From: Luteolibacter sp. LG18
Lineage (GTDB): Bacteria > Verrucomicrobiota > Verrucomicrobiia > Verrucomicrobiales > Akkermansiaceae
Direction of reading: 5' to 3'
NCBI RefSeq assembly: GCF_036322585.1
Contig: NZ_AP024600.1
Location: forward strand, 4,154,001-4,218,000
Length of the DNA stretch: 64,000 nt
The notes beneath the pieces were generated by a model. That model searched no databases. It was not told the DNA's origin and saw only the letters and a list, made by a program, of their open reading frames with translations. Shown here in pieces: positions 1-8,599 of this stretch (position 1 is its first letter; each line of letters opens with the position of its first letter). The translations under genes and the position numbers were made by a program.

Positions 1-564
1 ACGTTGGAGCTGACGGTTGTAGCGTCGCTGGAGATCGCCGGGCGGATGGTCGGGGATCCATCGGGCAGCATCGCCGCACTGGAAGAGCTCCGTCCGCAAC
101 TGGTGACGGAGGGAGCTGGCCTTTACGAAGTGACGGCCGATGGCAAGCGGCTGGAAGCGGAGCGGGTCTTCTTTTCCATCCGGGAAGGGGAGGCGGTATT
201 CTCGATGATCTTCCCGGTGGGGAACGCCGCGAAGCTGGGCTTCCGCGCGGCCTATCTGGACAAGCTGCCGATCGGCTACGGTGGCTCGATCGAGGTGATC
301 GATGAATCGGGCAAAGTCCTCGGTTTGAACCCGCTTCTGAAGAAGGGCGCGGACAAGGACACCTTCGGTCTGCCTTTGACGGCTCTCATCTCCACGTCTG
401 TTCCATCCGCGACCCCGGTCACTCCCGCCTCTCCGTCCGCGGTGGTTCTCCCGGTCGCCGTTGAACCGCAGGTCGATGTGCGCTGGTCGCTGCTGGTCGC
501 CATTCTCGCTGTCTATTTCCTCGCCGTGTGGATCGCGCGGCGGGTCCAAAAATCCCGAAACTGA
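1..564 (+). CDS. C-terminally membrane-anchored protein, 5' end outside window
   Basis: The reading frame is open at the left edge, so the start probably lies upstream; the first possible start inside is a TTG at 4. About 187 residues are visible. Most form a soluble domain that I do not recognise. A Pro/Ala/Ser/Val-rich linker follows at roughly residues 132-152, then one hydrophobic segment (about residues 159-177, VRWSLLVAILAVYFLAVWIA) and a short basic tail (RRVQKSRN). This pattern suggests a protein held in a membrane by its C-terminus. The stop at 562-564 is 14 bp before the start of the rhamnogalacturonan lyase gene, so the two may be co-transcribed. No function is assigned. Confidence 0.6.
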   Translation, partial: TLELTVVASLEIAGRMVGDPSGSIAALEELRPQLVTEGAGLYEVTADGKRLEAERVFFSIREGEAVFSMIFPVGNAAKLGFRAAYLDKLPIGYGGSIEVIDESGKVLGLNPLLKKGADKDTFGLPLTALISTSVPSATPVTPASPSAVVLPVAVEPQVDVRWSLLVAILAVYFLAVWIARRVQKSRN

Positions 565-578
565 AAAACCCAACTCTC

Positions 579-3500
579 ATGTTTCACCGACGTTCCCTTG
601 CATGCCTCCTATGTAGTTTTCTCCTCTCCCTGATTCCCGCCCACGGCCAGCGCCAGATGGAGCGGCTGGGCCGCGGCGTGGTGGCCATCCGCACCAGCAG
701 CACGCAGGTATACGTGGGCTGGCGGTTGCTGGGAAATGACCCCGAGGACATCTCCTTCAACCTCTACCGCTCTGCCAACGGCGCGACCGCGGTGAAGGTG
801 AATGCCTCGCCGATCACCACCACCACGAACTACGTCGACACTCCCGGCAGCCTCAGCACCACCGCCTACACCTATTCGGTGAAAACCGTGCTCAATGGCG
901 TGGAGGTGGCGGATGCCTGGGCAAACCTCGCCAGCGGTCCCTACACCCTGGCATTGAACGCGCCCACCCGGCAATATCTCTCGGTGCCGATGCAGCCGAC
1001 GCCGGATGACGCGGCGGCCGGGGTTTCCTTCGACGTGAAGTTCTGCTGGGTCGGCGATGTCGATGGCGATGGTGAATACGATTTCGTGGTCGATCGCAGC
1101 AATCCCAGCGTCGAGGCCCGCCAGTGGCTCCAGGCCTACAAGCGCGATGGCACGCTGCTGTGGCAGATGAACATGGGGCCGAACAGCGTGGACCATTACA
1201 ACATCACGCCGGGTTCGTCCTCGATCGGCATCGGCCACGGCGACAACGTGACAGTCTACGACCTCGATGGCGACGGCAAGGCGGAGGTGATCGTGCGCAC
1301 CGCTAATGGCGTTGTGTTTCCGAATGGCACCACGCTCACCGCGCCGGATGACGAGGTGCAGTATATCTCGATCCTCGATGGCCAGACCGGCGCGGAAAAG
1401 GCGCGCGCGGTAGTCCCGGTACCGTCCACCTGGGTCGCGAAAACCCACATGAACGGCCACATGGGCATCGTCTATGCAGACGGGATGCGCCCATCGCTGT
1501 TCTTCCACACCTCGAACCGCAACCCGGACCAAAGCTTCAACAATGTCGCCACCACGTGGGACTATCGCAACGGCGTGCTTTCGCAGCGCTGGACCTGGCC
1601 CTTCAGCGGCCATTATGCCACCGCCCACCAGATCCGCCTCGCGGACGTGGACAACGACGGCAAGGACGAATATTGCGACATCGGCCACGTGCTGAAGTCC
1701 GATGGCTCCGGCCAGATGAACGGCAGCGTCCTCAACGAGGTGGTGCACGGCGACCGTTTCCACGTCACCGACATCGACCCGGATCGCCCGGGACTGGAAA
1801 CCTTCCTGATCCAGCAGAACAACGGCACCGGACTGGCGACCGTGTATCAGGCGGCGGACAAGAGCGCGGTCCTCAAGAAGTGGTATGCGAGCGGCGTGGT
1901 CGACGTCGGCCGCGGGACGGTGGGCGATTTCATCCCGACCACCAAGGGCTGCGAGTTCTTCTCCACCCAGACGGGGATGTTCGATAGCAAGGGGAACATG
2001 CTGGTCAACCGGCAGCCGTTCCCTCCGGAAACCATCTGGTGGGGAGTGGACGCGAATACCGTCAACACCGCCATTCCCGGGTTGAACAAGCCCTACCTGT
2101 GCCGACAGTTTGTCGCCACGGTGGGTAGCGGTGCCACGGCTCCGGCGGTTTCCTGGTATGATCCGAGGTACCCGGACACCCAGTACCGCACCTACACGAT
2201 CTACAACGAAACCTCGCCAGGGGTGTATCAGGCCGATGGCGGCCGACCGGCGTTCTGGGGAGACATCCTCGGCGATTGGCGCGAGGAGATGGTGCTGGTG
2301 GCGAACGACAACTCCGAGCTGCGCATCTACACGACCAAGATTCCGGACGTCGTGAAAACCAGCAACGGACAGCCGTTCCGCATCTACACCCTGATGCAGA
2401 ACCCGCAATATCGCATTCAGGCGACCACCAAAGGCTACGTGCAGTCGAGCTACGTGGACTATTATCTCGGCACCGACATGACCCCGCCTCCGCCACCACC
2501 GATGGTGGACGCGAAGCTGGTGTGGAACGGCGGCACCGGCGCGATGACGTGGGATGCCGGCACGACCCAAGCGTGGCTGAACAACGGCACGGCTGGTAAT
2601 TTCGCGAATGGCGATACCGTGCGCTTCGATATCGCCGGATCGAATACCACCGCCGTCATGCTTAATGGCACCCTGCAACCCGGTGCTCTGACCGTTTACA
2701 GCCCGAAGGATTACACCTTCAGCGGCTCTGGTGTCCTCGGTGGCTCGATGACCTTGATGAAGGCGGGGAAGGGCGCGCTCACCCTGTCCGGTACCCATTC
2801 CTTCACCGGCAAGACCACCGTCTGGGACGGCGCGCTGGTGGTGAATGGTGGCCTCCAGGGCAGCCCGGTCACCGTGTGGGGCGGCACGTGGGGCGGGGCC
2901 GGAGCCGCGGGCAATACCGGTGGACGACTTGCGGGCACCGGCCAGTTCGGCCAGGCGGTCACGGTGAAATACCGCGGCGCAGTCACGCCGGGCGCGGGGA
3001 TGGGAAGCGCGGGCGCGCTGGCGTTTGCCAATGGCCTCTCCGCCGAGGATGGCGCGACCTTTGCCCTCGATCTCTCCGATGATCCAACCGGCACCGCCAA
3101 GGCCAACGACCGCATCGCCGTCACCGGAAACCTTTCGCTCGCGGGCACCGTTTCGCTCGTGATCAATCCGCTGAACACCGCGCTTGCGCCGGGCTCTTAC
3201 ACGCTCGCCACCTACACCGGCACGCTCACCGGTGGAACACCCAACCTCTCCGTGATCGTGCCCGCGGGAACGCCCTACACGCTGGCGGCGGACAGCGGTT
3301 CGATCCGTCTCACCGTGCCAACCACCCGAGCCGCGGCCTCGGTCACGTGGCGTGGCACCGGCGGCAATTGGGATCTCGCGGCCAGCCAGAACTGGCTCCG
3401 CGCGGGATCGCCGGATGTCTTCGTTTCGGGAGACACCGTGACCTTCGATGCCACCGGCGCTGCCAGCCCCACCGTCACGCTCACCACCGCATTGCCAGTT

Positions 3501-6500
3501 GGCGGCGTGACCGTGAACTCGGCCACCAGTTACACCTTCAGCGGTGCGGGCGGCCTCACCGGCAGCGGCGGCCTGACGAAGTCCGGCACCGGCACGCTCA
3601 CGCTCACCACGGACAATACCTACACCGGTCCCACCGTGATCAATGGCGGGGTGCTCGCCGTGGCGGAACTCGGCGACGCGGGCGGGCCGAGCGCCATCGG
3701 AGCCTCCAGCTCCGCCGCGAGCAATCTGGTCATCAACGGCGGCACGCTCCAGCTCATCGACTCGCAGACCAATACCAACCGCAACATTACGCTCGGCGCG
3801 TCCGGCGGCACCATCGACATCGTGCTGGCCAACAGCTCGATCCAGGTGAGCGGTGCACTCAGCGGCAGCGGCGGCTTGGTGAAGAGCGGCCCCGGCACGC
3901 TCTTGCTCGCCAGCGCGAACACCTACACCGGCGGCACCGTCATCACCGGCGGCAAGATCTACCTTGCCGGATCGACCCCGAACTCCAGCGGCCTCGGCAC
4001 CGGCACCGTGACCATCAACAACGGCACGCTCGCGATGGCGGACGTGCAGGCCAGCGAGACCGCCGCTTGGAACGTGGTGGTGCCCGCGGGCGGTGTGGCC
4101 CGCCTTGATGCGGACGGACGTTGCAGCCTCACCGGCAGCCTGACCGGTGGTGGCGATTTCACGATCTACTCGCCCTATGTCCGGACCGATCTGAAGGGCA
4201 ACTGGTCCGCCTTCACCGGCAACATCAACGTGCTCGGGGATTTCCGCATCACGAACTCGAACGGCTACGCCAATGCCGCGATGAACTTCGGCGATGGAGC
4301 GTATGCCTACTACAACCTCACGATGAGCGGCACGGTCACGCTGGGCGTCGGCGAACTGTCCGGCACTGCCACCTCGAACCTCCGCGGCGGCCCGACCTCC
4401 GGGCGCACCCTCGTCTGGCAGGCGGGCAGCAGGAACACCGACTCCACCTTCGCGGGAGTGATCGGAAACGGCACCGGTCCCACCGCTCTGACGAAGGTCG
4501 GCACCGGCGCGCTGACTCTCACCGGTGCGAACACCTACACCGGCGCGACCACCGTCCAAGGCGGCGCGCTGGTGGTGAATGGATCGCTCACCGGCAGCGC
4601 CGTGACCGTGCAGAGCAGCGCGACGCTGGGCGGCAGCGGCTCGATCACCGGAGACGTGACCATCCAGAGCGGCGGCAAGCTCGCCTTCACCGTCGCCAAT
4701 GGCGTGGTCAATGGGCTCAATATCACCGGCAACCTCACGCTCAACGGCTCCATCGTCATCACTCCGGTGCCGGGCGCGGGAGTCTTCCCCCAGGGCACCT
4801 ACACCATCGCCACCTACTCCGGCACGCTTGGAGGCACGCCCACGCTGGTGTGGAATCCCGCGCCGGGTTCGAACCAGACGGCCACCTTCGACACCAGCAC
4901 CGCGGGGGTCATCAAGATCACCGTGAAGCGCGGTGCGGCCACGCTCAGCTGGACCGGGGCTGCGAGCGGTACCTGGGATTCCGTTTCTGGCAACTGGTTG
5001 CTCAATGGTGGCACGGAGGTGTTCAGCGCGCCCGACAGCGTGGTGTTCGATGATTCCTCCGCGGTGAACACGGTCTCCATTTCCGGCCCGCTCAGCCCGG
5101 GCGCGGTCAGCGTCGCGAACAGCACGAAGAACTACACCCTCACCGCGACCAACGGCGGCATCGATGGCGCTGCCGTTCTCACCAAGAGCGGCACCGGCAC
5201 GCTCACCCTCACTGCGGCCAATGTCTTCACCGGTGGTTCGGTGATCACCGCGGGTTCGATCGTCCTCAGCGATGCGGCGACCAATTCGGGTGGCCTAGGC
5301 ACCGGACTGGTGAAGCTGAACGGCGGCACCTTGAAGCTCTTCAGCCTCGGCTCCAGCAGCACCAGCGCGGGCACCATTCCCAATGCCATCCAGGTGGATG
5401 CGGGCAATGCCGGCACGTTGATCGGGTTCGGGCGTGGCGTCATCTCCGGTCCGGTCACCGGCAGCGGCACGCTCAATTTCCAGACCGACTACGTCCGCTG
5501 CGACATCATCGGAAACTGGAGCGCCTTCAACGGTCTGGTCAACGTGACCAAGGGGCCGAACGGTGGCGACTTCCGCATCAACAACACCAACGGCTTCGGC
5601 ACCGCGCGGATCAATCTGGGCACCGGGACGTATATGTACATGCAGGTGAACTTCGGGCCGAGCGGCCTGACCAACACCATCGGCGAGGTCACCGGCACCG
5701 GCGAATTGAAGGGCGGTCCCACGGCGGGGCGCACCATGACCTGGAACGTCGGCGGCGCGAACACCGATGCCACCTTCGATGGTCCCATCAAGAACGCCAC
5801 CGGCATCACTGCGATCACCAAGAGCGGCACCGGCGCATGGACACTCACCGGGGCCAGCACCTACACCGGCGCGACCAGTGTTTCCGCGGGCTCGCTGCTG
5901 GTCACCGGCTCGCTCGGCACCACGGCGGTGTCCGTGGCTTCCGGTGCGACCGTCGGCGGCTCTGGCACCCTCGGGGGCAATCTCACGCTCGCCTCGGGAT
6001 CTCGGTTGGCTCTCGGCGTCGGCGCTTCCGCGACGAAAGGGCTCACCGTTGCCGGCACCTCCACGCTCACCGGAGCCATCACCGTGGTGCCCGCCATGCT
6101 CGGCGGCACGCTCGCCTCCGGCACCTACACGTTGCTGACCTACACCGGCACGCTCGCAGGTTCACCGACCTTCACGTGGAACGACACCACCGGCTCCGGC
6201 TATTCCGCCGTCTTCGATACCTCCACCTCCGGTGTGGTGAAGGTCACGCTCGCCGCGCCCTCGTTCATTCCCGCGCCGTCCGGTCTCACGGCCACCTCTG
6301 GCAATGGTGAGGTGGCGCTGGCCTGGACTCCCGTCAGCGGTGCCACGAGCTACAAGGTGATGCGTTCCACCAGCAGCGGCATTGGCTACTCGGAGACCGC
6401 CACCGGCTTGACCTCGACCTCGTTCACCGATCCCGGCCTGTCCAATGGCATGGACTACTACTACGTCGTGACGGCGGTGAAACCCGACGCAACCAGTGCG

Positions 6501-6917
6501 AATTCGAACGAGGCCAGCGCGCGCCCGGTGCAGAGTTTCAGCCAGTGGACGGCCTCCGTCTTCCCGGGGCAAACTGACTCCCTCGTCACCGGCCCGAACG
6601 CGGATCCGGACAAGGACGGCTGCCAGAACCTGTTGGAGTATTTCTTCGGCCAGGCTCCTGGCACCGCCAACCCGAGCAACCCGATGGCCTGCAAGCCCGA
6701 TGGCCAGGGTAACATCGAGCTGACCTTCCCGATGTCGAAGAACCTTTCCAACGTCAGCTACGTAGTGAGGCAATCGGCTGACATGAAGACGTGGACCTCC
6801 ACCAATGTCACGCCCGTGGTCGTCAGCGACAACGGCACCATCCGCCAGATGAAAGCGGTCGTCCCGCGCAACGGCAAGGCGGTCCTGTTCCTCCAGATCT
6901 CGGTGACCGGAAACTGA
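579..6917 (+). CDS. Secreted PL11-type rhamnogalacturonan lyase fused to PATR beta-strand repeats
   Basis: 2112 residues from the ATG at 579, chosen because it opens directly on a signal peptide (MFHRRSLACLLCSFLLSL, cut near AHG-QRQ). Residues about 22-635 match polysaccharide lyase family 11, which cleaves the rhamnogalacturonan I backbone of pectin by beta-elimination: MERLGRGVVAIR near the mature N-terminus, and calcium-type propeller motifs DVDGDGEYD (about 160), DLDGDGKAE (about 228) and DVDNDGKDE (about 357). A run of six prolines then leads to about 1250 residues with six autotransporter-associated repeats of the type LTKSGTGTLTLT..NTYTG. A fibronectin III domain (about 1898-1985) and a DPDKDG..LLEYFFG tail end the protein. 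PL11 enzymes are usually near 600 residues, so the extension more than triples it. It probably positions the lyase on the cell surface or substrate. A terminator hairpin follows. Confidence 0.88.
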   Translation: MFHRRSLACLLCSFLLSLIPAHGQRQMERLGRGVVAIRTSSTQVYVGWRLLGNDPEDISFNLYRSANGATAVKVNASPITTTTNYVDTPGSLSTTAYTYSVKTVLNGVEVADAWANLASGPYTLALNAPTRQYLSVPMQPTPDDAAAGVSFDVKFCWVGDVDGDGEYDFVVDRSNPSVEARQWLQAYKRDGTLLWQMNMGPNSVDHYNITPGSSSIGIGHGDNVTVYDLDGDGKAEVIVRTANGVVFPNGTTLTAPDDEVQYISILDGQTGAEKARAVVPVPSTWVAKTHMNGHMGIVYADGMRPSLFFHTSNRNPDQSFNNVATTWDYRNGVLSQRWTWPFSGHYATAHQIRLADVDNDGKDEYCDIGHVLKSDGSGQMNGSVLNEVVHGDRFHVTDIDPDRPGLETFLIQQNNGTGLATVYQAADKSAVLKKWYASGVVDVGRGTVGDFIPTTKGCEFFSTQTGMFDSKGNMLVNRQPFPPETIWWGVDANTVNTAIPGLNKPYLCRQFVATVGSGATAPAVSWYDPRYPDTQYRTYTIYNETSPGVYQADGGRPAFWGDILGDWREEMVLVANDNSELRIYTTKIPDVVKTSNGQPFRIYTLMQNPQYRIQATTKGYVQSSYVDYYLGTDMTPPPPPPMVDAKLVWNGGTGAMTWDAGTTQAWLNNGTAGNFANGDTVRFDIAGSNTTAVMLNGTLQPGALTVYSPKDYTFSGSGVLGGSMTLMKAGKGALTLSGTHSFTGKTTVWDGALVVNGGLQGSPVTVWGGTWGGAGAAGNTGGRLAGTGQFGQAVTVKYRGAVTPGAGMGSAGALAFANGLSAEDGATFALDLSDDPTGTAKANDRIAVTGNLSLAGTVSLVINPLNTALAPGSYTLATYTGTLTGGTPNLSVIVPAGTPYTLAADSGSIRLTVPTTRAAASVTWRGTGGNWDLAASQNWLRAGSPDVFVSGDTVTFDATGAASPTVTLTTALPVGGVTVNSATSYTFSGAGGLTGSGGLTKSGTGTLTLTTDNTYTGPTVINGGVLAVAELGDAGGPSAIGASSSAASNLVINGGTLQLIDSQTNTNRNITLGASGGTIDIVLANSSIQVSGALSGSGGLVKSGPGTLLLASANTYTGGTVITGGKIYLAGSTPNSSGLGTGTVTINNGTLAMADVQASETAAWNVVVPAGGVARLDADGRCSLTGSLTGGGDFTIYSPYVRTDLKGNWSAFTGNINVLGDFRITNSNGYANAAMNFGDGAYAYYNLTMSGTVTLGVGELSGTATSNLRGGPTSGRTLVWQAGSRNTDSTFAGVIGNGTGPTALTKVGTGALTLTGANTYTGATTVQGGALVVNGSLTGSAVTVQSSATLGGSGSITGDVTIQSGGKLAFTVANGVVNGLNITGNLTLNGSIVITPVPGAGVFPQGTYTIATYSGTLGGTPTLVWNPAPGSNQTATFDTSTAGVIKITVKRGAATLSWTGAASGTWDSVSGNWLLNGGTEVFSAPDSVVFDDSSAVNTVSISGPLSPGAVSVANSTKNYTLTATNGGIDGAAVLTKSGTGTLTLTAANVFTGGSVITAGSIVLSDAATNSGGLGTGLVKLNGGTLKLFSLGSSSTSAGTIPNAIQVDAGNAGTLIGFGRGVISGPVTGSGTLNFQTDYVRCDIIGNWSAFNGLVNVTKGPNGGDFRINNTNGFGTARINLGTGTYMYMQVNFGPSGLTNTIGEVTGTGELKGGPTAGRTMTWNVGGANTDATFDGPIKNATGITAITKSGTGAWTLTGASTYTGATSVSAGSLLVTGSLGTTAVSVASGATVGGSGTLGGNLTLASGSRLALGVGASATKGLTVAGTSTLTGAITVVPAMLGGTLASGTYTLLTYTGTLAGSPTFTWNDTTGSGYSAVFDTSTSGVVKVTLAAPSFIPAPSGLTATSGNGEVALAWTPVSGATSYKVMRSTSSGIGYSETATGLTSTSFTDPGLSNGMDYYYVVTAVKPDATSANSNEASARPVQSFSQWTASVFPGQTDSLVTGPNADPDKDGCQNLLEYFFGQAPGTANPSNPMACKPDGQGNIELTFPMSKNLSNVSYVVRQSADMKTWTSTNVTPVVVSDNGTIRQMKAVVPRNGKAVLFLQISVTGN

Positions 6918-6951
6918 ACGGAAGGGAAGAGGGGCTGCCCCCAAACGAAAG

Positions 6952-6974
6952 ACGGAGCCCATCGGGCTCCGTTT
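6952..6974. terminator. Bidirectional intrinsic terminator
   Basis: Perfect 9-bp stem ACGGAGCCC (6952-6960) / GGGCTCCGT (6964-6972) with an ATC loop, then TT. It lies 35 bp after the PL11 stop and about 100 bp from the stop of the convergent GH99-like gene, so it can serve both. The same stem recurs downstream of tRNA-Leu. Confidence 0.75.
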
Positions 6975-7074
6975 GGACCGCTTCGAAGTAGGAGGGGACA
7001 TCGGCGCTGTGGACAGCCGGGCGGGTCCTCTTCCCAACACCGGAGAATGTCTGTTTTTCGGCCCCCGGGAATTG

Positions 7075-8394
7075 CTACTTTGTCCGTTCGACTGGGCCCA
7101 CGGCGACCTCCTTGACGCGGGCGGGAATCTTCTTGGTGAAGGGAATTTCCTTGCGGAGCATTTTCCCGCCTTGGCCGGTCAGCCAAAGATAGTGGTCGGA
7201 GGCCATGCCTTCGTAGTCGGTCAGGGCGGCACCCACCGGAGGATGGCTGGTGCATTTGAAAATGGCGGTGGCCTCGTCCATTTCGTCGAACATCGCCACG
7301 TAGAGCATCTTCGCCTGCGAGTCGATCGCGGTGCTGATGAGATCCCAATAGAATTTGCCTTTCTGACGGGGAATCTGATTGAGCGGATGGGCTCCGCCGA
7401 ATTCAAGCTTGCTCAGGTTATACCAACTGAAACCTGGATAGATGCAGGGAACGTAGTCCACCTTCCGCTCGGCGCACCAAGCGACATCTCCTTTCACCAG
7501 GGTTCCGAAACGCTCCATTTCATTGTGGAGGAGCGGGCTGAAACGCTGGGGAGTCCAAGGCAGGACGATGTCCGCCTTGGCGATGATCTCGTGAAGGTAT
7601 GGGTCCGGCAGGCAATCAATGTTCAATTCGCGGAAATAGGTTGGAACACCCAGCATCACCGAGCAGCCGCCGTATTCGGGGTCGTTCTTGAGGAAGTCGA
7701 TCAGACGTTCAATGCCGATGGTGCGGATGTTATAGGGCCGGTCGGGAAATCCGAGGCCCCAGATCGCGACGAGTGGTTTTCCCCGATGATACAGATAGGT
7801 CTGATCATTGCCGAGGGAGGTGATCTTCATTTGATCGACGAGTTCCTTCCAGTCCTCGATCACCGAGGAGCAGTCATCCCCTGTGGCACCGAGACCGGAA
7901 AGATCGTACATCACAGCGATCGCGCGTTCCTTCCTTCGGGACGCGTTCAGCGCGTGGTTCAGTATCACCCGGGATTCCGTCCTTTGCTCCGGACTGCGGG
8001 TGGCACCGATGAAACGCTGCATGAAGGCACCGTCGATGCCGTAGTCCCTCATCCACTTGAAGTGAAGATCCACCGTGCTTTCATCCCACGAGCTGAAGAC
8101 CCGCGCGGGGGAACCATCGGTGTTCTTGAAGGCGGTTTCGTAGGTTTTCCCGTATTCCGAAACATCCGGCCAAAGATCGACGTGGAGATGGTTGATGTCG
8201 AATTTCCCTCGGACCCCATAATGTCCCCAGCCGCTGCCTGAACCATCCTCGGGAGCGCGGAACCATCCTTGATATCCGGCCATCACCCGTCCTTCGTATG
8301 AGGGAAACTTGCTGGTGGCGCTGTGTTTGGAACCGGCATGGGCGGTGGACAGGACAGAGGCGGCAGCAATCAGGAATTGGATCAATTTTTTCAT
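7075..8394 (-). CDS. Secreted glycoside hydrolase family 71/99-like protein
   Basis: 439 residues from the ATG at 8394, which starts a clear signal peptide (MKKLIQFLIAAASVLSTAHA). The diagnostic MAGYQGWF motif is at residues 38-45. Further blocks shared with the paralogue at 17958 are FKWMRDYGIDGAFMQRF, LVAIWGLGFPDRPYN and MFDEMDEATAIF. This is the GH99/GH71-like fold common in Verrucomicrobiota and Bacteroidota. True GH99 enzymes are endo-alpha-mannosidases or mannanases, but the substrate of this subgroup is not known to me. Unlike its paralogue it has no N-terminal extra domain and no PA14 domain. It is transcribed towards the PL11 gene and shares a terminator region with it. None of the window's repeated upstream palindromes precedes it. 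Confidence 0.82.
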   Translation of the reverse strand: MKKLIQFLIAAASVLSTAHAGSKHSATSKFPSYEGRVMAGYQGWFRAPEDGSGSGWGHYGVRGKFDINHLHVDLWPDVSEYGKTYETAFKNTDGSPARVFSSWDESTVDLHFKWMRDYGIDGAFMQRFIGATRSPEQRTESRVILNHALNASRRKERAIAVMYDLSGLGATGDDCSSVIEDWKELVDQMKITSLGNDQTYLYHRGKPLVAIWGLGFPDRPYNIRTIGIERLIDFLKNDPEYGGCSVMLGVPTYFRELNIDCLPDPYLHEIIAKADIVLPWTPQRFSPLLHNEMERFGTLVKGDVAWCAERKVDYVPCIYPGFSWYNLSKLEFGGAHPLNQIPRQKGKFYWDLISTAIDSQAKMLYVAMFDEMDEATAIFKCTSHPPVGAALTDYEGMASDHYLWLTGQGGKMLRKEIPFTKKIPARVKEVAVGPVERTK

Positions 8395-8466
8395 GGCGGT
8401 TTGAGAGGGCGCTCCGACCTTTGAGATACACGGCGGCAATTCGATGGCCGGTGTAAGCTAAGAAAT

Positions 8467-8504
8467 GAATCCGGTGCCGACGGTTTCACCGCGGCACCGG
8501 ATTC
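8467..8504 (-). terminator. Hairpin downstream of the PATR gene
   Basis: Perfect 13-bp inverted repeat GAATCCGGTGCCG (8467-8479) / CGGCACCGGATTC (8492-8504), loop of 12 nt. On the minus strand it is followed by ATTTCTT. It lies between the PATR gene stop (8600) and the start of the next minus-strand gene (8394), so it probably ends the PATR transcript. Confidence 0.55.
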
Positions 8505-8560
8505 CTCAGTCTCAAGAAGCGGCTGTTCCCAGGCGCACAGGATCGTTGTAAGGGGATGTT

Positions 8561-8590
8561 TTTACAGGCCGCTCGAAGGCGGCCTGTAAA
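8561..8590. terminator. Strong hairpin just after the PATR gene stop
   Basis: Perfect 12-bp inverted repeat TTTACAGGCCGC (8561-8572) / GCGGCCTGTAAA (8579-8590) with a TCGAAG loop, 9 bp past the stop of the minus-strand PATR gene. There is no clear U-tract on the minus side. It may be the first of two stacked terminators or a 3'-end stabilising structure. Confidence 0.5.
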
Positions 8591-8599
8591 GATCGCGGA

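Noticed and set aside
609..4559. A 1316-codon open frame antisense to the PL11-PATR gene
   Set aside because: It mirrors the Gly/Thr-rich, GC-rich codons of the sense gene and encodes an Arg/Gly/Ala/Val/His-rich low-complexity chain with no domain. It crosses the conserved PL11 coding region.
6973..8241. A 422-codon plus-strand frame over the GH99-like gene
   Set aside because: It is antisense to a gene with signal peptide and MAGYQGWF motif, and its predicted product has no family features.
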